A stretch of DNA of 64,000 bases from Tupaia tana (GCA_026018925.1 JAKSZU010000016.1:81292059-81356058), one strand, 5' to 3'; numbered from the stretch's first letter, positions 32,458 to 43,583 are shown. Translations and numbers: made by a program. The notes: generated by a model from the sequence alone, not told the origin.

Positions 32458-32675
32458 GGGCCAGCACTGTGAGGTCACAGTAATGAACTGCTCAAGAGAA
32501 GCTGGATCCCACATTGCAACTGTGGTTCAAATCCCTGGCCAGGTCAGCCTGAGACATGCTAGGCACACACTTGAGTGCCCGAGATCCAATAGAGGATCCA
32601 ATGGAGGAAGGAGGTGGGATGTGACCAGATCCTGTGGAGACTGCTCTTCTTTCTCTCTCCCTCTCTCTCCTTAAA
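32458..32675 (+). mobile_element. SINE type C
   Basis: The clearest type C copy: GGGCCAGCACTGTGAGGTC, GTAATGAACTGCTCAAGAG, GGTTCAAATCC (B box), GAGACATGCTAGGCAC, GACCAGATCCTGTGGAG, then a CT-rich end. Confidence 0.8.
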
Positions 32676-32710
32676 GTCCCCTCATCTTGGCTCTGAAAAG
32701 AACAATATTT

Positions 32711-32962
32711 TTAAAATTCTGACAGCGGGTACATAAGCTCACAGGAGAGACTGGGGGAGGGGGAGCAGTAAGACGCACCCCCCCATGGAACATGCTCATG
32801 CCAACCCTTCCCCTCCATCTCTCCCTCCTTTCAGGATTTTGGGCACACACGCACATGCATCAGACATTGTTTCTCAAGCTGCCGGGTCTAGAACTTGAAC
32901 CATGCCATCAGTCACGTGGGATCCCACTGCCTTGACCACCATGCCACTGGTGGGCCACAAGG
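32711..32962 (-). mobile_element. SINE type A, older
   Basis: Reverse copy with head end CCATGCCACTGGTGGGCC. TSD ACAATATTT at 32702-32710 and 32963-32971. Confidence 0.8.
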
Positions 32963-32971
32963 ACAATATTT

Positions 32972-34487
32972 ATTTTAGCCAGTATAATGTAACTATTTCT
33001 TGATTTTATTAAATATAGTAAAAATCACTTCCTGAAGCTGAGAGAAGATGGGATTGAAGTGGGTTAAACTGTATCTACTATAGCCACAAACTTAGTAACA
33101 GCTGCAACCCTGCAATTGAGAACGGGCAATGCATGCACATGGTCTTGGCCTTCCTGACCACTGAGGGCTTGAGGAAGTAAGAGTCATTACCAACCGGGAG
33201 ACCAAACGCTGACAGTGTTTCTTTTTCACTAAAGTCTTTCAGTTCTACTGTTTTGTCCAAGTGAGGATGATCACTTTCAATTACATGTGCTTTGAGACCC
33301 TACGGCACGTGTATGTGTGCACGTGTGTGCGTAATTCCCTGTGCATGAGGTCAGGTCCATGCTGGTAAATGCACCCAAACATTGGCAACACCCGACACTG
33401 TTAACAGCACCTGCAGAAAACGGTGGAGCAGGAGGGGAAGAGGTAAGGGAGGCTTTGTTTTTCTTCTTACTACTCTGCTGTTTTAATTTTAAAGTTGCCA
33501 CAAGCATGTATTACTTTGGTGATTTTATTTTAAATGTAGGGAGGGCAAGACACAGGAGTCCAGAAGGTACCAGGCCAGAGGGTGAGATGCAGATTCAAGA
33601 GAAGGAAGAAAAAGATCTGCACTCTGGGGTCCCCAGAAATTCCACTGCTTTACACACAGAAATGGCACTTGACTAATGCCACTCCAAACCCTGGAAGCAT
33701 AAAATGTAGGAAAAGCAATGACAATGACTAGCCTGGGGATCCGCCAGCTGAAATTTAATAAGCAAGTGACCATGTCCATTGGGAGCCCCAGGAACAGTCG
33801 GCTTTTTTTTTCTTTTTCTTTTTCTTTTTTTTTTTTTTTTTTTTTTTTTTGTAGTTGCTTTTATTTTTTTTCCACTGAGAAGCTTAGGTGGAAGTGAAGA
33901 TACTAATTTCATATTTCTGCTCCAACCAGCCAACAGAGATTGCCAAGGCTGTGCTGAGATACCAGCCATGGGGAAGGCAAGAAAAGCACCACCCCCAGTG
34001 GCTGCTGGTTCTCGAAATGATTCTTCTCGCTTTCCACCAAATTATCTGAGCAAACCCTGGTGATCACAGAGAATAGGGAGGAGGTTCAAGCCTGTTCCAG
34101 CCGGCAGCGATCTGAGGCTTCGCCCCGTGGTCTTGCAGGGAACGGAGCAGATGGGGCAGCTGCAGACACAGAGCACAGAGGGAACACGCACACAGGCAGG
34201 GCAGGCAGACGGGGCAGCTTTCTCCAAAACGGCCTCACCTCCCTCTGCCAAGCAGTGCTGGGAACCTAACTCAATATTCTATGACAAATCTCTGATCATC
34301 AGAATTCTCTAAGACCCCTCCCCTGGGAAAGGAAGTCTCTAGAAGACTGGCAGGAGCTCGTATCGAAATAAGCAAAGGTTCAGAAACTTATCTGCTGAGC
34401 ATTCTAAAACCTAAGGGTAACGCCACTTAAAACCTTCAATGGCCACTCACCGCCGAGAGACTGCATGAACCAGACCGGCACCGTGGG
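32972..34487. other. unique DNA with a T-rich tract
   Basis: 33803-33851 is a T-rich run that may be the reversed tail of an unrecognised insertion. GC-poor 33440-33540 is unassigned. No gene is seen. Confidence 0.4.
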
Positions 34488-34609
34488 CAGCAGAAGCACT
34501 GCTTATCACTTACTGCATGCTGAGCCTTGTTCTAGGCACTCTGCAGACACTAACTCAGTCATATTTCACAACAGCCCTGGAAGGGGAGCACCATTACTGT
34601 CCTCGTTTT

Positions 34610-34660
<51 letters not shown>

Positions 34661-34735
34661 GAGAGAAGGAAGAGGAGGAGGAGTAAGGGAGGGAGGGAGG
34701 GAGCAAGACAAAGAGTCACAGAGAGGTTATGTAAT
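34488..34735 (-). mobile_element. MIR relic expanded by a (GA)n tract
   Basis: TTACTGCATGCTGAGCCTTG, CACAACAGCCCTGGAAGGGG and CCTCGTTTTACAAAG are reverse MIR. The sequence resumes as GTCACAGAGAGGTTATGTAA after a GA-rich microsatellite (34612-34700) lying where the MIR reads GATGAGGAAAC. Confidence 0.75.
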
Positions 34736-34950
34736 TTTTGCTATAAGGCCTATGCACTCACCAGAGAAAAAAGAGAGAGAGAGGAAGAAAGCACCCCCAA
34801 AGGGGAATGGCCACACTGCAACTCCTTTTTCTCCATCCTCCTCTTGGGGTTTGGGGCACACATACATGTGTAGTATGTTTGTCAAGCCACTGAATCCAGG
34901 ACTTGAACTACATGCTTGACCATGTAGGATCCAGCTGCCTTAACTTCGTT
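34736..34950 (-). mobile_element. SINE type A, head truncated
   Basis: Starts TTTTTGCTATAAGGCC. The B-box region survives (GGACTTGAACTACATG), but the last bases of the head are lost at CTGCCTTAACTTCG. Confidence 0.7.
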
Positions 34951-34984
34951 CAAACTTGGCACATCCTGACCCTGGATAACCTCT

Positions 34985-35860
34985 CCATCCTATCCATACC
35001 TCAAACACTCCTTCCCTCCTGCTCACGCCCCAGACCTTACAGGCATCGTGACGATCCTTTATGACCCTGCCGCCCACAGCCGATCTGTGAGAAAACCCCA
35101 CCTGCGACATCCACCTTCACAGACGAATTCCAGAGCCCCACACGGCTCACGTTCTCCACGGTCCACACCACTGTGACCTCTTCCTGGATCACTGCAGCAG
35201 CCTCCTGTGACTCCCCTGTTCACCGCCCTGTCACCCACACTTTGCTTAGCCCCAAAGTGGGAGCCAAGTAATGCCACTCATGGGCCAGCCAGTGGCGTGG
35301 TGGTGAAGGCCCTGGATCCCACATGGCCAATGCACGTTTCGAGTCCCAGACCTGGTGGCTTGAAACACATGCCAGGTGTGTGTGCATGTCCAGAATCCCA
35401 AGAGGTGAATGGAAGAGAAGGGAGTGCTGTCTCACCTTCTCTCTCCGTCTCTGTGGCAAGCACATGTGCCCCAGAGCAGAATGAAAACAACGCGCCACTC
35501 ACCTGTCGGACCTCTCCATGGCGAAGTCCTTTCAATGGCTACGAGGCCCCCTTACCACAACCCTCTCCTCAGTCCCCAGGTCAGCCACACCAGCCCGCTG
35601 CTCTTGCTGAAGACGGCAGCTCCTGCCCCAGGGCCTTCGCAACTGCTGCTCCTGCTCCTGGAATGCTCTCTGCCCAGCATCTGCGCACCTCACTCTCGTC
35701 TCCTTCAGAAACCACCCTCTCAGCCCTGACACCCTATTGAAATCGAAACCCTCATCCCTGCCACCGACTTTTATCCTTGGTTTATTTTTCTCGAGAGTAC
35801 CTAGAATAGACCCTGGCACCGACAAGGGGCCTAATAAATGTATCTGCAGTTGATGCACGA
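34985..35860 (+). mobile_element. long L2 relic, SINE-split
   Basis: ACTGCAGCAGCCTCCTGTGA before the SINE, then CCAGGGCCTTCGCAACTGC, CTGGAATGCTCTCTGCCCAG and TACCTAGAATAGACCCTGGC ending with CCTAATAAATGTATCTG. This is the ordered 3' third of L2. The left edge is approximate. Confidence 0.75.
35281..35493 (+). mobile_element. SINE type A, short body
   Basis: GGGCCAGCCAGTGGCGTGG head. The body lacks the CATCCCCC block. TSD GCCACTCA at 35273-35280 and 35494-35501. Confidence 0.8.
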
Positions 35861-36929
35861 ACAGAGCGCCATTCTAACAGCAGGCCCACGCTGGTTATGG
35901 TGCTAACGGGCCACTGAGAACAGGTGACCAAATTATGCACATTTCTTCACTCCAAGAATACAAAGATCTTTTAATGATTTCCTAAATTTACTTGATCTCG
36001 AACTCTTTCAGGTTAGTGTTTCTTGGAAAATTCTAGGCTTTGCAGATTCAGGGGTACCTAGCTGGGTGAAAAAAGGGAGAGGGGAATAACTCTGGCAAGG
36101 GAAGGCAACTATTCCGTCTGTATGCCCGCTCCAACTCACTGAGTCTTTGAGCGCTGCATGGACAGGATCCTGAAGATCTGGCCAGGATGGGGCTGGGATC
36201 AATTAGCGATGCCTGCGTCGGGCAGAGAGGGAGGGGAGAGCATACACTGCTTGCCCTCCCTGAGCAAGGACTTTCCTGACAAGCCCAGAAGGCTTCATCT
36301 GCACATCACCTTGCTGCTGCATCTATGGGTCTTCTTGGTTCTTCTGAGACCTTTATTTTAACAAAAAAAGAATTTCAAAAGGAATATCTCCCAAGGGCAA
36401 GACATGTGGAGGAGTAACATTCAATAAAATCTCACAGATCCCCACACCAGGCTTCCGAAAGCCACTTTGTTTTCTGACCAATAGAGTCAAATGCAGTCTT
36501 TAAGGAAGTCAAGGCAACAGCTAAAGAGAGAGTTGAAGAGAAAAACAGTCTCCATTGTTTACCGCCAGGCCTCCCCTCGGTCATGCCCCGTCACCATACG
36601 TGGCTCCCTCTGGGAAGACAGGAAGTAGGTATTTTAGAGACGCCATGGGAGGAATTCCTGCCAAGACTTTGCAGTCACAAAAGCCGGCGTGGCAGCAGGT
36701 TCTCTCTGCAGTGTGAGGAGCCCCCACTTCTGTGGTGACGCCCAGCAGTTAGCGTGGACCCCACACAGGCCCCAAACCCGTCATACCCCGCCCTGTCCTA
36801 GGCTCACCTGCCCAAACCAGCACTCTGTAAGGGCCCAGTTCAGACTCCTCCACACAGGGCAACCACCCCTCGATCCCAGCCCAAGAAGCACCGAAAAAAA
36901 AAGCACCCAGGAAAAGTCAGTGCTCTGAG
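35861..36929. other. unique DNA
   Basis: Single-copy with an AT-rich segment at 36350-36500. No gene is recognised. Confidence 0.4.
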
Positions 36930-37092
36930 GCTGACCCACACGGAAGGTTCCAGGTTTGCATCTCGAGATCTCCCTATGCGTGCCACACACCTGCCCATGA
37001 TCCAGGCTGGGGCTGGGACCCTGTTAGGGGGTGCTGTCCATCTGCCTCTCTCTGTCTCTTTCTCCTGGGAGAAGTAAATAATTTTGTTAAAC
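36930..37092 (+). mobile_element. SINE type D, 5'-truncated
   Basis: CACACGGAAGGTTCCAGGTT, GGGACCCTGTTAGGGGGTGC and AGAAGTAAATAATTTTG give the type D order without the A box. Confidence 0.65.
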
Positions 37093-37269
37093 CTCCTAAG
37101 GAAAAATCCTACCAGTGAAAAGCAAAATCCCCTGAAACAATAAGCAAAAGACAAAGAATTGAAAAATAAGTAAACGACACAAGTGGGCAAGCTTCCTGAA
37201 GCAAGAGCTGGATGGCCAATAACTTCATAAAGAGGCTCAAGCTCACAGAAATAGGGCCATGCAAACAGA

Positions 37270-37522
37270 AACATTTCTCTGCAGTGTCTGTGAAAATCCC
37301 TTCATCTCGCTACCTCCCACCAGCTCTCCAGGTCTCTGCTGAAGGCCCTCCTCCCCCAAGGCACCGTTTCCTTCACAGCTCTCATCACTATGACAGGTTT
37401 ACTTGTGTGTGGTAAGAGCTTGCTTTTGGTCTTCCTGCTAGCACATGTCTGATGTGTCCATGCTCTGCCCCAGGACTTGAGCACACATCTGCAATAGCAG
37501 GAGCTTAATAAACATTTGCTTA
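37270..37522 (+). mobile_element. L2 relic
   Basis: CCAGGTCTCTGCTGAAGGCC, GCACCGTTTCCTTCACAGC and AGGAGCTTAATAAACATTTG end a plus-strand L2. Confidence 0.75.
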
Positions 37523-38984
37523 AAAAATGAACACATGAGTCAATGAAAGCAGCAGTTTTTCTCTGCAGCCCTGGGACAGGACTCCGTGTCCATGTAGGGA
37601 TCACTAAAAGCCTCAACCTCCCTAAAGGGCAGTGGGCAGCATGCACGGTTGCATCCTTCCGTATGCACACTCCCCTGCCTGGGCCCAAAAAGTGGGCCCT
37701 GGGGCTGCTCCGAGCCGGACACACCCACCCAGAGGTAAACGCGGGGGAGTTACTAACACCTGTCCACAGAACTACCACCAGGAGCCTCCTGATTTAATGT
37801 CTCTAAAAATTGCAGCAGAGGATGCTACCGATGTGTAAATTCTCCCAAAACTTAAGCCTTTAAATTCTACTGCACAGGGGCTGTCAGAAAGCAATATTTT
37901 GTGAGCTACAGATTCCAATAAAACTCACTGTGAGATGATGAAGCCTTCCTCGGTAGCCTAAGGGTTGATATATGAATAATCTGCCAGCATTATGCCGTGT
38001 CACTTAAATGTTCCTTTGGAGATTTGTCAGAAGAAAATTTAAGTAAAATTAAAGTTCAAATGGAAATGAAAAATTAAGTTATGATCAAAGCTATAATCTC
38101 ATATTGGATTTTTTTTTAACCATAGAAAAAAATTCCATTTAAGATTTCCTGTTTTGTATTTATGGATCCAAATGGAGGTATTCCCACTGTGCCTTGTTTC
38201 AAAGGTTGTTATGCAGGGTTCGGGCCTCCCCCTTATTTAGATGCTGAATCTAGCTCCAGGGGGAAAATGGCATCTTGCCTTCTATAGGCAATCCAATTTT
38301 AATCATTTTTGCTTTATTGGAATTTTCATAGGAGTCCAGGTACAAGAGATTCAGAATTAATCCAAGTCATAAACAAAGCAAAAAAGGGGAGAGGAAAGGA
38401 GTGAATGATAATTCGACACCTAAACGGCAAGGATCCTTTTCCCTAAAACATTCATCCTGGCAGGGGAAGAGGAAGGGACCGAAGCAGTGACTGGAACTAA
38501 GTCCCTCTGAGTCAGAAGCTCTGAAGTTTACTAAAATATGAGCATCTGTGTTTTCTCCAGGGTTTCAGACTATTCCCTGCCTCCTAGCAGACTGCGAGAG
38601 GCAGCTATGATGGAGAAAGAGGTGACAGCAAGCAGAAGTCTGGAAGCCCCTAGAGAGACACAGAGCTTGACCACAGAGCTGAAGTGCATATTCCCGAAGA
38701 CTAGCATTTACTGCAGACCAAGCCACGTGTGGCCTCTCTGCAAATAATCCCATGCCAGAGCAGCTCGGGTGCTACAGCCTGACAGCGAATCCCAGGGAGC
38801 ACAGGGGCAATATCCAGTGTGCCCTGTGCCGTAGAGACCCATCAATACCATGATGATCACAGTAGCAAAACTAGTGAAGCATCCGCTCCAGTCAAGACCA
38901 GCAGCCTCTCTGAGTCTTATTCTAAGGCAACTTTATCCCTAAGTCAAAAATAATAAACATCAAGTCCATCCACGGTAGCACACA
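37523..38984. other. unique DNA with the best conserved non-coding candidate
   Basis: 37835-38345 is a 500-bp repeat-free AT-rich stretch with TAAT and CTTTGTTT-like motifs (TTGTTTCAAAGGTTGTTATG, CAATTTTAATCATTTTTGC). Surrounding DNA is repeat-free too. No open frame explains it. Confidence 0.4.
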
Positions 38985-39132
38985 GTGACTGACGCTGCTA
39001 TTTGGAAGGCTGAGGTCACACAGGAGCCCTGAGTTCAATTCCCAGCCCCCCCAAAAGCCAGGTGTGGTGGCACATGCTTGTAGTCCCAGTTACTTGGGAG
39101 ACTAAGGCAGGAGAATTGTGACATAAGTGAGA
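38985..39132 (+). mobile_element. 7SL/Alu-like dimeric relic
   Basis: Two 7SL-like arms are joined by a C- and A-rich linker (CCAGCCCCCCCAAAAGCC): a worn left arm (GGTAGCACACAGTGACTGAC, TTTGGAAGGCTGAGG) and a clearer right arm (AGGTGTGGTGGCACATGCTT, TACTTGGGAGACTAAGGCAG). Confidence 0.6.
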
Positions 39133-39223
39133 TTCTGATTAAAATAATAATACTAGAGATCATTTCTTGCTTAAAATTTTCTTTAGAAACCAAAAGAATA
39201 CACCATACATCCCTAAAAGATCT

Positions 39224-39245
39224 TTTATATATGTGTGTGTGTATG

Positions 39246-39294
<49 letters not shown>

Positions 39295-39300
39295 CTATAT
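39224..39300. repeat. (TG/TATA)n microsatellite
   Basis: TGTG/TATG followed by a long TA run and CACACA, forming a self-complementary tract at the left edge of the L1 nest. Confidence 0.9.
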
Positions 39301-39488
39301 AATGTAGTAAAGGAGAAATGGAAGAACAAATAGCAGAATACAAGAAAAAAATTAAACTTAAAATATAGTTAAACTTGACTAGATTAATAATTACATTAAA
39401 TGTAAATGACCTAAACAATCTATGTGCAAGGCATAGATTGACAGATTGAAGGAAAAAGGCAAAATTATTGATAAGAAACACCTAAAAC

Positions 39489-39723
39489 TTCTTTTAAGTT
39501 TATGTATTCATTCCTTCTATGACACAGAAAGACAGGGAGAGGGAGGAAGAGAGAGATAGGCACCCCCAACAGGGTCTTTATATCATAATCCTACCCCAGC
39601 TTCAGTCAGCCAGATCACAAGCACACACACACGTACCTGAGACCTCAGCACACGACACAGGAACACCCCATATTATTCATCATCATGGAGCATCGCATTA
39701 CTGTTGTACCACCACGCTAGCCA
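39489..39723 (-). mobile_element. SINE type D
   Basis: TTTATGTATTCATTCCTTCT tail, GGCACCCCCAACAGGGTC body, head end TTGTACCACCACGCTAGCC. Inserted in the old L1. Confidence 0.8.
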
Positions 39724-40373
39724 AGAAACACAATTTTAATATCAATATATTTTCTATCTATTTTATTTTCTATCTCTTTAAACTGAAATGGATAGAAAAA
39801 GTTATAACATGCCAACCCTGAGCATTAGAGAGCTGATGTGACATGCATGATATAGACAAACAGACCTCAAGACAACAAGTATTACTGGAGACAGAAGTGG
39901 TGATTTCATAATGAAAAAGGGGTCAATTTATAAACTAGACAAAATAATCCTAAATATATATGTTGAACCTAATAATAGAACTTCAAAAGATATACAGCAA
40001 TAATTAAATGAACTAAAAGATAATTAGACAAATTAACCAATCATATAGGAAGATTTTTAACACACCATTCTATGCACTTGATTAATAATAAAAAGTCAAA
40101 AATGAAACATAGAATTTGAACAATATAATCAACCAACTTGACCTACTTGGTATTTATAGTACAGCAGACCCAAAAACTATGGAATACACTTTTTTTTTTT
40201 CAGTGCCCATGGAACATTCACTAGGACAAAACATGTGTTGCTGTTCTACAAAGCTCATCTCATCAAACTTGGAAGAATTAAATAAAAAACATTATTACTC
40301 TGACAACAGCATTTAATTAGAAATTAATTTTTAAAAACTCATCTAGAAATAACCAAATATTTAGACATTAAAC

Positions 40374-40419
40374 AATGCATTTCTAAATACCTCATGAATG
40401 CATTTCTAAATACCTCATG
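40374..40419 (+). repeat. 23-bp tandem duplication
   Basis: AATGCATTTCTAAATACCTC plus ATG occurs twice, back to back and identical, inside the L1 ORF2 relic. Confidence 0.9.
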
Positions 40420-40601
40420 GGTCAAAGATAAAATTATTGAACTATATGAAAACCAAAAGAATTGTGAAATTTGTGATATGAAAGTAAAGCATATCACATA
40501 GCCTAGGTATCACATTAAATGCCTATATTAGAGAATAAGAAAGGTTTTAAAGAAATGATATAAACTATGACCTTAAGAAACTACATAAAGAAGGAGAAGA
40601 A

Positions 40602-40870
40602 GACTGAGTCCGCCATGAGAGCTGAGATGTAGTGATTTCAGAGATAAGGCAATGAAGATGCTCGGCTGAGAATTTACTCTGGCAAACAGAGAGGACAGGC
40701 CAGAAAAAGACAGTCTGCCATAGACCTGAGATATAGTGATTTCAGCGATAAGGCAACAAAGATGTTCCGCTGAGAATTTACTCTGGCCAGAAGACTGACG
40801 TGAGAGAGAGCGTGCCCGGGGCAGTTAGCCAGAAGTCGACTGAGTCCGCCGTGATGAGCTGAGAGAAAGC
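40602..40870 (+). repeat. 5' region with repeated modules
   Basis: The block from CTGAGAT(G/A)TAGTGATTTC to GAGAATTTACTCTGGC occurs at 40622-40683 and 40726-40788, 104 bp apart. GACTGAGTCCGCC occurs at 40602-40614 and near 40838-40850. This resembles the monomer-type promoters of some L1 lineages. Confidence 0.75.
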
Positions 40871-40928
40871 GTGATTTCCCCTATCTCTCTGTCTCTCTCT
40901 GTCTGTCTGGCGAGCGCACGCGCCCTAT
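40871..40928 (+). other. SINE-like segment in the half-L1 5' region
   Basis: From GTGATTTC, through the CTCTCTGTCTCTCTCTGTCT block and GTCTGGCGAGCGCACG, to CGCCCTAT this equals the 3' body of young type A SINEs (compare 45000-45060 and 60325-60385) apart from a short gap. It stops just before the AGCAAAAACCTC end of the SINE. Confidence 0.85.
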
Positions 40929-41159
40929 TTTGCCCCGCGGACTTTTTGTTTTTTAAAATTAACAAATATTTTGTTTACTTGCTCTTTCTGTTTTCTCTTT
41001 TTTTCTTTCTCTCTTTCTCTGTTTTCTTATCCTTTTTCTTTTACCTCATCACTTTACTGCTCAGCCTCCACCCACTGAGTATCTAGACAGTCTAAGTGAA
41101 AAATTGCCAAAATCAGAATACTATTTGGGTCCTCATATTCCTCAACTCCCACTGAATCT

Positions 41160-42165
41160 GTGACTCAAAGGGAGAAAAATGCAACACCAAAGAGTTTGCA
41201 GACCACATCTTCCTATGCACCTCTGATCACTCAGATTGATCTTCTAGAAATTAGGAAGAAACAAATGACCCATCAGAAGACCAGAAATCATTACAGGGCA
41301 CAAGAAATATGTGAAACCAAGAAAATACCTCACCCCCAAGGGAAAAAGAATAACTCCTCTTCATCCACAGACAGTACAAGGGAACTCATGGAAATGTCTA
41401 ATAAAGAATTTAGAGTATTCATAGTGACAAAACTAACAGAGATGGAAGAGGACAGAGACAATGAACACCAGAAGAAAAAATCTGATGAGTTCCAGGAGGT
41501 AAGGAAGTTCTTGCAAGAGCTGAAAGAGAAAATACATGCCATAAATAAAGAATCAAATGGAATTGTTGGTGATGAAGGCTATAAAACAGGAAGTCAAAAC
41601 CTCGTTTGAAAATATTAAAAGCAGATTAGAGCATACAGAAAATCGAATCTCAGATGTAGAAGACAGGATTGCTGGACTAGTAAAATCCACCATGAAGACT
41701 GAGAAAATAGCCCAAACAAAATGAGAATAATATACGAGAAATACTAGATACCGTTAAATGTCCAAGCATTCAGATAATCGGTATCACAGAAGGTGAAGAG
41801 ACTAATAAGGGCATTGATAATCTATTCCATGAAATCCTGAAAGAAAATTTCCCAAACCTAGAGAGGCATTCAAAGATCCAGACCCAAGAAATACAAAGGA
41901 TCCCAAGTAGGATCAACCCAAGATCTTCTCCAAGACACATTAAAGCCAGAATGACCAAAACCACAAAGACAAGATACTCAGACTGGCAAGAGAGAAACGT
42001 CAAGTTACCTACAAAGGATATCCCATCAGGCTAATAGCAAACCTCTCGTCAGAAACAATGTGAGCGGGGACCAGCAGGTGGCGTGGTGGTTAAGGTGCTG
42101 GCCACTCCCACATGGCTGATAGCGGTTCGAGTCCCGGACCTGGTGGCTTTCTCCCTTTCTCCCTT

Positions 42166-42202
<37 letters not shown>

Positions 42203-42480
42203 CTCTCTGGTCAAATTAAAATTAAATGAATGAATAAATAAAGTTAAATAAATAATAATTAAAAAAAACAATGTGAGCAAGGAGAAAATGGGAAAATATA
42301 TCCAAAGTGTTAAGTGAGAAACAATTTTAACCAAGAATACTATATCTGGCAAGATTATCCTTCATATAAGAAGAGAAGACAAGAACATTCTCAGGAAACA
42401 AAACCTGAAAGAATTTACCAACAACAGACCAGCTCTCCAAGAAGTTTTGAAGACAGTGCTATCCCAGGAAAACTAAAGTC
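41160..42480 (+). pseudogene. L1 ORF1-like gene of the half-L1 element, broken
   Basis: L1 ORF1p is an RNA-binding trimeric chaperone of the L1 particle. Here codons from 41160 stay open for 150 residues: a low-complexity serine/lysine-rich N-terminus, then a heptad-rich coiled-coil stretch (EFRVFIVTKLTEMEED, FQEVRKFLQELKEKIH). A frameshift near 41595 moves the coil to another frame (SFENIKSRLEHTENRISDVE). The RRM-like core at about 41755-41980 reads LFHEILKENFPNLE and IQTQEIQRIPSR, hallmark ORF1 words. A type B SINE (42066-42265) splits the C-terminal domain, which resumes with NQEYYIWQDYPS and ends with KSDTQK. Stops and shifts make it non-coding now. The start codon is uncertain. Confidence 0.8.
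42066..42265 (+). mobile_element. SINE type B
   Basis: GGGGACCAGCAGGTGGCGTG head, B box GGTTCGAGTCC, CT run, AAATTAAAATTAAATGAA tail. Exact 13-bp TSD AAACAATGTGAGC at 42053-42065 and 42266-42278. Confidence 0.95.
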
Positions 42481-42517
42481 AGACACACAGAAATAAGTGT
42501 TCTAAAACAGTTTAAAA

Positions 42518-42541
42518 AAAAAAAATATATAAAAAAAAAAC

Positions 42542-42574
<33 letters not shown>

Positions 42575-42657
42575 TATATATATACACACACATATATATA
42601 TATATACATATATATATACACACATACACATACATACATACACACACACACACACAG
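42518..42657. repeat. compound (TA)n/(CA)n microsatellite
   Basis: An A run, then alternating TATA and CACA blocks for about 140 bp within the half-L1 3' region. A second (CA)n sits at 43290-43306. Confidence 0.95.
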
Positions 42658-43583
42658 CCAGCTTAAGGCAGGGACAAGTCCAGAGTTGAATATTATCTTC
42701 CAGAATTTAAATGGAAAGATAGAACCACAACATAAGATAAGTACATGAGTTTGAACTGGTGAAATAGAATTTTATGACTTTTGACTAAAACATTACTGAC
42801 CTTCTATGCTTTGTTTTCCAGTGTTAAGGAGTTTTGTCTTCTCTCAAATTGTAGACAGGTCCATGTGCCTACTATTCAAACAGAATCCTAACCTGTTTCC
42901 TGGCTTTAAGTATTAAGCAAAATTCTCTTAACATTTTTTTATTTTGATTTATTAAAGCTAATACTGCCTTTCTTGAAATTAAAAACTGTATTTAAAAAAT
43001 ACCTAATTGGTAACCACAGTAAGCTATATAGCCTCAGCTATGTGCTATTTTATAAAATATTCATTCTACTACCAGAGTTTCATGCCTGAAGTCAACCTTT
43101 GTTCACAGATAAGTATATATCAGCTGAATTTACTATTGAAAGTATTTAGATTAATTAATATATCTTGGGAATCAATACAATGTGGGAAAGAATAAAGGAA
43201 TGGAAAACAACTGTAGATACCAGAGACAGGGTGAGAGGAGGATGGGAAATGGCAGAGGGTGAGAAATAGAAGGAAAAAAAATAAAATACACACACACACA
43301 CACACAATGGAAAATTATTTGTTGATGATCACATGTATGATTAAGCCACTTTACAATGTATTCTGGCTGGAAAATCACATTTGGTATGCTGTGGTGATGT
43401 TCAGTCAAATCACGTAAAATAAATAAATTAATTTTAAAAATTTTAATATAATAAAGAAACTAGATAAAGAAGAGTAAATGAAGTCCAAGTAATGAAAAAG
43501 AGAAAAATCAATGAAATAGTATATGAATAATAGAATCAAGCAAACCAAAAGCTGGTTCCTTAAAATAATGAATAAAGTCTATA

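Larger units (their letters stand above)
40594..43453 (+). mobile_element. ORF1-only (half-L1/HAL1-type) retroposon, complete with TSD
   Basis: This element interrupts the old L1 ORF2, which resumes exactly after it. TSD AAGAAACTA[C/G]ATAAAGAAG lies at 40575-40593 and 43454-43472. The layout is a GC-rich repeated 5' region (40594-40960), an L1 ORF1-like gene (41160-42480), a 3' region with AT/CA microsatellites, and an A-rich end (43420-43453). No ORF2 endonuclease or reverse-transcriptase sequence is present between the TSDs. HAL1 elements of mammals have this plan. A deleted L1 is the alternative, but a TSD on both sides with no trace of ORF2 favours transposition in this form. Confidence 0.8.

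Noticed and set aside
33803-33851. SINE tail on the minus strand
   Set aside because: The T-rich run is not followed by any SINE body or head, so no insertion is called.
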